The notes beneath the pieces were generated by a model that was given only the letters and a program-made list of their open reading frames with translations, had not been told where the DNA came from and did not search any database. A stretch of 49,257 bases of DNA. Origin: Ruminococcaceae bacterium AB4001. Lineage in GTDB: Bacteria; Bacillota; Clostridia; Saccharofermentanales; Saccharofermentanaceae. The stretch's first letter is position 1. Every line of letters begins with the position of its first letter. Of the stretch, positions 43,593 to 49,257 are shown piece after piece. Both the position numbers and the translations under genes were made by a program. The stretch is from assembly GCA_000621765.1 (NCBI GenBank), contig JHXJ01000023.1, positions 1-49,257 of the forward strand, in the 5' to 3' direction.

Positions 43593-44579
43593 TTATTTGC
43601 TCAGACGGTCAATGATCCCCTGTATTATCTCAGGATTCGGATAACCCTTATTGTCCTTGCCTTCAATTCCGTAACACAATGTGTCCGCGAAGTTATCTGC
43701 CATGCATTCTTCCGGATCGATGACATATCCCGTGTTGTTGCCGAATACCTCATCGAAGTTTGAAGCCTGCTCCGGAGCATAGTAAACATCTGTCCCGTCA
43801 ATTGGTATAAGCGCAGTAGTGCTGCAAGTCATGAAGCTTGCCTGAGCCTCTGCATAATGCATTGTCGTGACATAATCCGTAAAGCAGTCTGTTTCCTTAC
43901 CGTCAATGATGAAGGTTGCATATGAATTATGGTGTTCCACATCAGGATTGGTTATGTGATACTCCAGAACACTTGCAGGAATAGTGAAATCCTCTTCAGT
44001 AACTGTGAAATTTACAAGAGAATACATGTCCGCCCTGAAATCCGGATCACTTCTTGTAAGACAGTGAAACAGTTCATGCCACATCAGATGCTGGAAATAT
44101 TCATCAAAACCCGGGAAGAGATGTCCATATGTATTAACCGTGATAAGCATTCCGCTCAGGTATATCTGTGTTCCGTGAGTATAACCTGAAGCTCCGGGTT
44201 CCTCTTCCATTGTAGTCTTTATGAATACGATCTCATCGATCTCTGGAAGAACATAACCATTCTTATCCAGAGTCTTCTCCATTTTGGATATCAGGCTGTT
44301 GATATAAGATTTTTCAAAAAAGCTGAAATCCCGGACCTGCTCACCTGCAAACGCCTTATACTCGTCCATCGTGGCACCGGTTTTCTTCATTTTGAAATCA
44401 AGATCGTTCTGGGTGAAGTTGTTGTAATAACCATCATTTGAGAGCATCAGTTCGCGGCCTTCTTCCGCAGAAGCAAAACGGTGCGGAATATGGGCACCTT
44501 TCTTTTTAGCGCATGAACAAAAACATACTGAAGCTATTGCAACGACAGTTATTACTGCAATCAATTTTTTGATAAACAT
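43593..44579 (-). CDS. Lipoprotein with HExxH zinc-metalloprotease motif
   Basis: The 328-residue protein has a signal peptide with a probable lipobox Cys at 23 (FCSC) and so should be anchored outside the membrane. H168-E169-x2-H172 (WHELFH) is a gluzincin/zincin metal site. E290/E291 (DPEECMADNFADT) fit the third ligand. Known families were not recognised, and its targets are unknown. It lies 69 bp downstream of the solute-binding-like lipoprotein and upstream of the methyltransferase. Confidence 0.72.
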   Translation of the reverse strand: MFIKKLIAVITVVAIASVCFCSCAKKKGAHIPHRFASAEEGRELMLSNDGYYNNFTQNDLDFKMKKTGATMDEYKAFAGEQVRDFSFFEKSYINSLISKMEKTLDKNGYVLPEIDEIVFIKTTMEEEPGASGYTHGTQIYLSGMLITVNTYGHLFPGFDEYFQHLMWHELFHCLTRSDPDFRADMYSLVNFTVTEEDFTIPASVLEYHITNPDVEHHNSYATFIIDGKETDCFTDYVTTMHYAEAQASFMTCSTTALIPIDGTDVYYAPEQASNFDEVFGNNTGYVIDPEECMADNFADTLCYGIEGKDNKGYPNPEIIQGIIDRLSK

Positions 44580-44648
44580 AACTATAACCTTAATCTTTTG
44601 AAATAATCTCTGATATTATTCTTTTCGGCTCTTATTATCAATAAGACG

Positions 44649-46835
44649 CTACTTGGAATACTTCTCACTGTAAAGAATCTTAAGACGGCTCTCGAGCATG
44701 GTCTCTATCTCTTTCACATCTTTCTGTCCTGAATAAAGGGCAGAAAGTTCTTCATTGACTATTGCCCTTATAGACGCATCCGAGGTCCATACGACTTCGA
44801 CTTTTTCCATATTTGCAATGTAAGATGCCTTCATCTCTTCAGTGGGAAAATAGTAATCGTATTGCGCAGCCTCTTTTTCCGATGTGAATCCTGCAGCCTT
44901 ATATTCATAAGTGAACCGCTGCATATATCTGTCGAGCACAGCAGGCAATGCCGTTCTGTTAATCGGGTTGCTGATACAGAGTTCCTGTACATCCTTTGAG
45001 ATCAGTAACCTGATGAAATCCAGACATCCTTCCTTAAGATCAGAAACTGCACTTACAGATACCGAACTGCTTATGAGTGCTGCAGGTCCCCTGCCGTCTG
45101 ACGTAGGAAGACCGAGAATAACGGGATCTTTATATTTCCCCATCAGATGAAAGCAGTCATAAGGATCCACATCTCTGAACACAAAAGAAGAGTTTGTCTT
45201 AAAGCTTCCTTCAAAGAACTGTTCTTCGGTAATAAGGGGTTTTTCAGGAACGTTATTTACTATATACTCGCACATTAATTCAAATTCGGCATTCGCTACA
45301 TTGACTTCGCCGTTTTTAAACCAGGTATCGTTCATCATGGAAAAGCAGAGATTAAAGTATTCTTCCTGCGAATAATATTCGGATATCGAATCGGTGCCGT
45401 TTCCGACCGTTGATACAAACTCAATATATTCATCATAAGTAAAACCCCTGGCACCGCTTTTTACATTGGATGCATCCGTCCAAAGGCCCTCTGCAGTATA
45501 AGACAACGGCATATAAAACAGTTTTCCGTCACGGGCAGCACTGTTGATTATGCCCGTATAATATGTCGACTGGTCGAGCTCTATTTCCTTTCCGATGTCG
45601 ATAAAGTAATCATCGTTCTGGAACCACCACAAAGAGTCAACGCCAAAATAGATATCTGCAGCTTCAGAAGAAACTATTTCTTCCTTAAAGTCCTTCTCGT
45701 AATTCTCCAAAAATACTTCATCAGAAATGAATCCTAAAGATATGCTGGCGTATTTTACGAAATAATCTTTATTCTCTTTGTTAAATCGTCTTATCGCTTC
45801 TCCTGTCATCGTATCAATGCAGTTACCATATGATTTTGCACTGATAACCGTCTTGCCGGCATTAGGGTTTGATGCCGTTTTATGAAGACACATAACCATA
45901 GGAGTCTCATTACCATAAGTAGTTATACCAATATTGAGGACAATGGAATCTTCAGTCACTTCCAGAAGATTCGCGAGCATAAATCTGTATACATTACAGT
46001 CGGTATCACAGTATTTAACATATGGCTCGCCGTCAACATAAATTCCATCTGCTTCCTTTACATATGTCCTGCCGTCAAACCCGATCACTTCATTGCGCAT
46101 GATATTACTGTCGTAAATCATACTATCGTATTTGAGTTCTGATTTGGCAGGATCAAAATAGTACAGCGAAGAGTAATTAAGCAGCTGAAATCCTCCGTCT
46201 TTCGGTGCAACTCCATGCAGAACAGGATAATCAACATTCATCTCCTTACTGAAGATCATCGCGTCATCCTTGATAACGAAGAAATAGTTTATTCCCTTCT
46301 TAATTCCGGCAACGAAAACATAATCTTCCGATGCGAGGCAATTGGTAAACTGAATACTTTCTCCACCAAGATCAATCTCACGGTGATTCTCGAGTTCAAA
46401 AGACGTCATATTGATCTCAGCCTTCCATAGCTTACCGTTTGAAGAATAATAGAAAACCATTTTCCCTTTTTCTTCAACAATGCCCACTTTGCTGCTCAAC
46501 TCGATCTCATTCGTAATCTCCAGTTCTTTCAGAAGATTTCCCGCAGAATCGAAAATACAGACAGGATCATGAGGCGGATCGGAATACAGATCGTTATAAG
46601 CATTGTAAGTTGCCACAACATAATCATCGATCACGACAGGCGTCATAAAAGTAAAGTGCTCGTAGTTCAGGGCATTACATCCGCCCGCAACATCGATCTC
46701 ATTACATGAATACCATGTATCGGTCTCCTTGATTACTTCGTGCTCCCTTTTCGGTTTGGATTTGCATCCCGCAGATGACATCAGTATTCCCATTAAAAGA
46801 GCAGAAGCTACCGCTCCAGAAAAAATTCTATTCAT
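44649..46835 (-). CDS. Large lipoprotein with C-terminal solute-binding-protein-like domain
   Basis: The 728-residue protein has a lipobox at C24 (SSAGC). The first 320 residues are beta-rich and could form a propeller. Residues from about 330 resemble family 1 extracellular sugar-binding proteins (AIRRFNKENKDYFVKY, DGKLFYMPLSYTAEGLW). No ABC permease or ATPase is nearby, so it may be an orphan receptor or a sensor. AAAGGGGAT precedes the ATG. It heads the cassette with the zincin lipoprotein and methyltransferase. Confidence 0.78.
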   Translation of the reverse strand: MNRIFSGAVASALLMGILMSSAGCKSKPKREHEVIKETDTWYSCNEIDVAGGCNALNYEHFTFMTPVVIDDYVVATYNAYNDLYSDPPHDPVCIFDSAGNLLKELEITNEIELSSKVGIVEEKGKMVFYYSSNGKLWKAEINMTSFELENHREIDLGGESIQFTNCLASEDYVFVAGIKKGINYFFVIKDDAMIFSKEMNVDYPVLHGVAPKDGGFQLLNYSSLYYFDPAKSELKYDSMIYDSNIMRNEVIGFDGRTYVKEADGIYVDGEPYVKYCDTDCNVYRFMLANLLEVTEDSIVLNIGITTYGNETPMVMCLHKTASNPNAGKTVISAKSYGNCIDTMTGEAIRRFNKENKDYFVKYASISLGFISDEVFLENYEKDFKEEIVSSEAADIYFGVDSLWWFQNDDYFIDIGKEIELDQSTYYTGIINSAARDGKLFYMPLSYTAEGLWTDASNVKSGARGFTYDEYIEFVSTVGNGTDSISEYYSQEEYFNLCFSMMNDTWFKNGEVNVANAEFELMCEYIVNNVPEKPLITEEQFFEGSFKTNSSFVFRDVDPYDCFHLMGKYKDPVILGLPTSDGRGPAALISSSVSVSAVSDLKEGCLDFIRLLISKDVQELCISNPINRTALPAVLDRYMQRFTYEYKAAGFTSEKEAAQYDYYFPTEEMKASYIANMEKVEVVWTSDASIRAIVNEELSALYSGQKDVKEIETMLESRLKILYSEKYSK

Positions 46836-46879
46836 TTCATTATCCCCTTTGAAATAAATAATTCCTTATTATCGTTAAG

Positions 46880-46908
46880 ATTATAGCATTTTTACATCAG
46901 ACGGTTAA
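46880..46908 (-). promoter_or_regulatory. Promoter of the lipoprotein cassette
   Basis: On the minus strand TTAACC (46908-46903) and TATAAT (46885-46880) are 17 bp apart. The -35 lies within the T-rich tail of the preceding terminator. Confidence 0.65.
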
Positions 46909-46942
46909 AGAAAAGGCTGCCGCATCATTTTGCGACAGCCTT
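46903..46942 (-). terminator. Terminator after the 46967 gene
   Basis: AAGGCTG (46913-46919) pairs with CAGCCTT (46936-46942), and inner CGCA/TGCG pairs extend the stem. On the minus strand TTTTCTTT follows. Confidence 0.85.
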
Positions 46943-46966
46943 ATCAAGTATCTTTATCAGTTAAGA

Positions 46967-47353
46967 TTAGATGCCCATAGCCTCAAGTTCTTTAGCAACT
47001 GCTTCAACCTGCTGCTCGCAGAGCTTGCTGTTCTTTCCGCCAAGGCTTCCAAGGTTGCCCCAACCATTTGTTAAAGCGCCGATAGCTGCATTCTTAGCAA
47101 CGTTTTCCATACCAGCAGCTTCAGCCTTCATAACTGTCCACTTCGGACCCGGCTTTGCGCCCTGTGTCATTGAAGGAACGATCTGAACCTGATTCTGTCT
47201 GTCGACCTCAGGGAAACATATGACATTCGTGAATGCGTGCTTTACCATCTTCGGTTTTCCGGGCATAAAATCATGATCCTTAATTGCCTCAAAAAGAGTA
47301 TCAACTGTGTAATCATTCTTCAATACAACCTTGACCTGTTTGATTCCTAACAT
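46967..47353 (-). CDS. Uncharacterised small protein
   Basis: The 128-residue protein starts MLGIKQVKVVLKNDYTVDTL. It has a Gly/Asn-rich stretch (GALTNGWGNLGSLGGKNSK) and no signal peptide or membrane segment. I recognise no family. ATG 47353 is chosen because GGAGGCATTT lies directly upstream; the longer frame to 47389 lacks a ribosome site. An extended -10 (TGATATACT) lies further upstream on the minus strand. It is divergent from dus. Confidence 0.65.
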   Translation of the reverse strand: MLGIKQVKVVLKNDYTVDTLFEAIKDHDFMPGKPKMVKHAFTNVICFPEVDRQNQVQIVPSMTQGAKPGPKWTVMKAEAAGMENVAKNAAIGALTNGWGNLGSLGGKNSKLCEQQVEAVAKELEAMGI

Positions 47354-47404
47354 AAATGCCTCCAAATAATCATTCCAATGTTTAAACAAAGGAAATTCAC
47401 TTTC

Positions 47405-47416
47405 ACAAGTATATCA
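47405..47416 (-). promoter_or_regulatory. Extended -10 of the 46967 gene
   Basis: On the minus strand TGATATACT covers the -10 TATACT (47413-47408). No convincing -35 is seen at 17 bp. Confidence 0.45.
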
Positions 47417-47443
47417 CAAAGAACCGAAAATCAACCTCCGAAA

Positions 47444-47493
47444 TGATAAATCAGAGTCATTCATTTATCAGATTTTCGGGCTCGTGATAGAAT
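47444..47493 (+). promoter_or_regulatory. dus promoter with inverted repeat
   Basis: TTATCA (47465-47470) and TAGAAT (47488-47493) are 17 bp apart; the latter carries an extended TG. A perfect 8-bp inverted repeat (TGATAAAT at 47444-47451, ATTTATCA at 47463-47470) covers the -35 and could bind a regulator. Confidence 0.55.
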
Positions 47494-47533
47494 GTATCCA
47501 AAATCAATAAACCTAATGTTCAAAGGAACCCTG

Positions 47534-48475
47534 ATGAAGATTTATTTCGCCCCGCTCGAAGGCATAACAAATCACATATTCCGCAATACTTACAATGAGA
47601 TCTACGGTCACATTGACAAGTACTTCGCGCCCTTCATCTCACCTTCCGGGAAATGTCCGATAACGCCCCGCGAGAGAAAGGATATTACGCCAGAAAACAA
47701 TCAGGGGATAAACCTGGTTCCGCAGATCCTTACTTGCAGATCAGACTGTTTCATCGAAGCGGCAAGAGATCTTCATGAAATGGGTTACAGCGAGATAAAT
47801 CTTAATCTCGGATGTCCTTCCGGTACCGTCTGCGCGAAAGGCAAGGGTGCAGGCTTCCTTCCGGAGACACTGGCACTTCAAAAGTTTCTCGATGACATCT
47901 ATTCATATGCAGAATCCGATAACATGAAGATATCTGTCAAAACAAGACTTGGCTACTTCAATCCTGACGAGTTCTATGATCTTGTGGATATCTTTAACAG
48001 CTTTCCCATACATGAGCTGATAGTACACCCAAGGATAAGATCCGACTTCTATAAGGGCGAGCCGCGGAAGGAATATTTCGCATATGCTTTGGAGCATTCA
48101 AAGTGTCCTCTCGTATATAACGGGAATATCTTCACCTGCAAAGACTACGATGAGTTGTTAAGCACATTCAAAAGCGATCCGGACCCCATAATGTCAGGCA
48201 GAGGCCTGATATCCGATCCGTCTCTGGCAGAAAAGCTTAAAGGCGTAACTACAAAGACCGACTTTATGAAATTCAGGAAATTTCACGATACGCTTTATCA
48301 TGAGTATCAGAACATCATGTCCCCTGACATCAATGTTCTCTACAAGATGAGAGAGTTATGGTCATATTGGCAGACTCTTTTCGAAGGCAAAGATAAAGAC
48401 ATCAAGCGTATGCTGAAAGCGAAAAAATATGAAGAGTACGATGAATATGCATCTCGCATCCTGACTGACTTATGA
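47534..48475 (+). CDS. dus: tRNA-dihydrouridine synthase
   Basis: The 313-residue flavoprotein reduces uridines in tRNA. FMN-barrel motifs are present: APLEGITNHIFR at the start, NLGCPSGTVCAKGKGAGF with the catalytic Cys, VKTR, VHPR, YNGNIF and GRGLI. ATG 47534 is chosen because AAAGGA lies seven bases upstream and the family begins at this residue. Which uridine it modifies is unknown. It overlaps the downstream small membrane protein by 4 bp (ATGA). Confidence 0.9.
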   Translation: MKIYFAPLEGITNHIFRNTYNEIYGHIDKYFAPFISPSGKCPITPRERKDITPENNQGINLVPQILTCRSDCFIEAARDLHEMGYSEINLNLGCPSGTVCAKGKGAGFLPETLALQKFLDDIYSYAESDNMKISVKTRLGYFNPDEFYDLVDIFNSFPIHELIVHPRIRSDFYKGEPRKEYFAYALEHSKCPLVYNGNIFTCKDYDELLSTFKSDPDPIMSGRGLISDPSLAEKLKGVTTKTDFMKFRKFHDTLYHEYQNIMSPDINVLYKMRELWSYWQTLFEGKDKDIKRMLKAKKYEEYDEYASRILTDL

Positions 48476-48675
48476 AAGAACAAGACGCTAAAAAGAAAGC
48501 TTACTTTACAATGGTCCTCTGGATCTTTCTGATCGTGTTCGATATAGTATCGGTCACGGTCCTTGCATTGCTCGGCAGACTTCCGGCAGAAGTCCTCATA
48601 GCTTCTATCGTTCTGTCAGTGGTTATCGATGCCCTTGGTATTTATTTCATTGGCTATTTACCAGCTTGTGACTGA
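48472..48675 (+). CDS. Small two-pass membrane protein
   Basis: The 67-residue protein has a charged N-terminus and two hydrophobic segments (MVLWIFLIVFDIVSVTVLAL and VLIASIVLSVVIDALGIYFI). It starts inside the dus stop (ATGA overlap), so it is probably translated by coupling. No family is recognised. No clear terminator follows before the TnpB region. Confidence 0.68.
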   Translation: MKEQDAKKKAYFTMVLWIFLIVFDIVSVTVLALLGRLPAEVLIASIVLSVVIDALGIYFIGYLPACD

Positions 48676-48760
48676 TATTTATAAATCTCCGAAATGAATA
48701 GAATCATATCGGCTCTTTAAGGGCACTAGCCTGATGCCTCTACCTGATATAATTCAGGCT
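48676..48760 (-). ncRNA. Candidate 3' (omega/reRNA) region of the TnpB element
   Basis: On the minus strand, right after the tnpB stop codon region, AGCCTGA (48760-48754) can pair with TCAGGCT (48734-48728), and CCTGA/TCAGG can pair in the alternative. TnpB guide RNAs are made from the 3' end of tnpB and the adjoining right end, so this is where the RNA scaffold should lie. The exact element end was not found. Confidence 0.4.
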
Positions 48761-49257
48761 GCTTTTATCTTGATTATCTGTTCTCCTATCTTGACGGGAA
48801 TTGCTCTTGTGTCACCCAACTTCATCATCTGATATGCAGCATTTACGTCTGCGTTAATGAAAATCCCGCTGTTGCTCTTAAATAATCCTCGCTCTATTCT
48901 TCGTGTCTTGTCATAGTGAGCTCTGGCAGGCTTTTCTCCGTCAAGATAACTCGTTCCGCTCGTGTAACTCTCGCGTACAGTTTTTACCTCTATGCCTTCA
49001 AGTCTTGCTTTGTATGTGATCATGTCCGTAAGTGTCTTATACGGTATGGATACAAAGTTCTGGTTTGTTATGTTTCCCATGTGTACTTTCTGTTTCCATC
49101 CGTGATTGGAACCTACCACTATGAGTCCGACACCTGACGAGACGGCCATGTTAACTATCTTCCTGCTTGCCTTGTGCATGTAGTCTTTTATCTTGCGGTT
49201 TCTTTTTGACGTAAGTTTATTCAGCCTTTTGGTCCTGTTCTTTCCGTTATATACTTT
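48754..49257 (-). mobile_element. tnpB: TnpB (IS200/IS605 family), C-terminal part, cut by window edge
   Basis: The frame is open to the window end, beyond the ATG at 49179. The 167 visible residues include the RuvC-like core: LIVVGSNHGWKQ, ESYTSGTSYLDGE and the final catalytic Asp in FINADVNAAYQMMK. The usual zinc-ribbon cysteines are absent; the segment reads ESYTSGTSYLD instead, as in some Bacillota TnpB proteins. TnpB is an RNA-guided DNA endonuclease that helps keep the element in place. The N-terminal part and any TnpA lie outside the window. Confidence 0.9.

Overview
The window is a stretch of bacterial chromosome from a Bacillota organism, most likely of class Clostridia. The evidence is the gene order acpP-rnc-smc-ftsY, strong AGGAGG ribosome sites, a GAAC-N4-GTTC type LexA box on recA, a K+-dependent membrane pyrophosphatase, a DUF2975/XRE/DUF4153 module and an encoded CCA on tRNA-Trp. 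G+C is moderate. Most genes lie on the minus strand in long, tightly packed runs. Species cannot be fixed from what I can see.

Both edges are cut through mobile elements. The left edge (1-238) carries the N-terminal third of an IS110-family transposase and a structured leader. The right edge (48754-49257) carries the C-terminal part of an IS200/IS605-type TnpB with a hairpin-rich 3' region. Between them is ordinary core genome with some accessory genes.

Left block (441-18 kb): hppA; the acpP-rnc-smc-ftsY cluster (lipid carrier, RNase III, condensin, SRP receptor); pgsA; rimO; a divergent membrane protein; SOS-regulated recA-recX; a D-2-hydroxyacid dehydrogenase; an L,D-transpeptidase with a DUF4214 domain; a STAS protein. 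Next comes the contiguous minus-strand run proC-rnhA-nudix-ftsK-pncC-murJ (23017 down to 16043), with overlapping or nearly overlapping genes.

Middle block (23-36 kb): tRNA-Trp with a consensus promoter and terminator, an acidic single-pass membrane protein, an SDR reductase, citrate synthase, a small conserved protein under an elaborate control region (27060-27210), lysA, small and large membrane proteins (including a DUF975-CmpB fusion), a second SDR, a superoxide reductase lacking most center I cysteines, a GT-C-like membrane protein, rlmI and two uncharacterised genes.

Right block (36.6-48.7 kb): a 7TM/degenerate-GGDEF/EAL phosphodiesterase, the DUF2975-XRE-DUF4153 module, a membrane protein, a metallophosphoesterase, a short transcript with a near-perfect promoter and a 27-codon reading frame (42504-42723), a methyltransferase, an HExxH lipoprotein and a large solute-binding-like lipoprotein in one direction, then a small hypothetical gene and a dus gene followed by a small membrane protein. 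The most promising unexplained items are the 42.5 kb mini-transcript next to the lipoprotein/zincin/methyltransferase cassette, the control region at 27.1 kb, the phased repeats upstream of recA, the leaderless-looking rimO and the RNA structures of the two edge elements.
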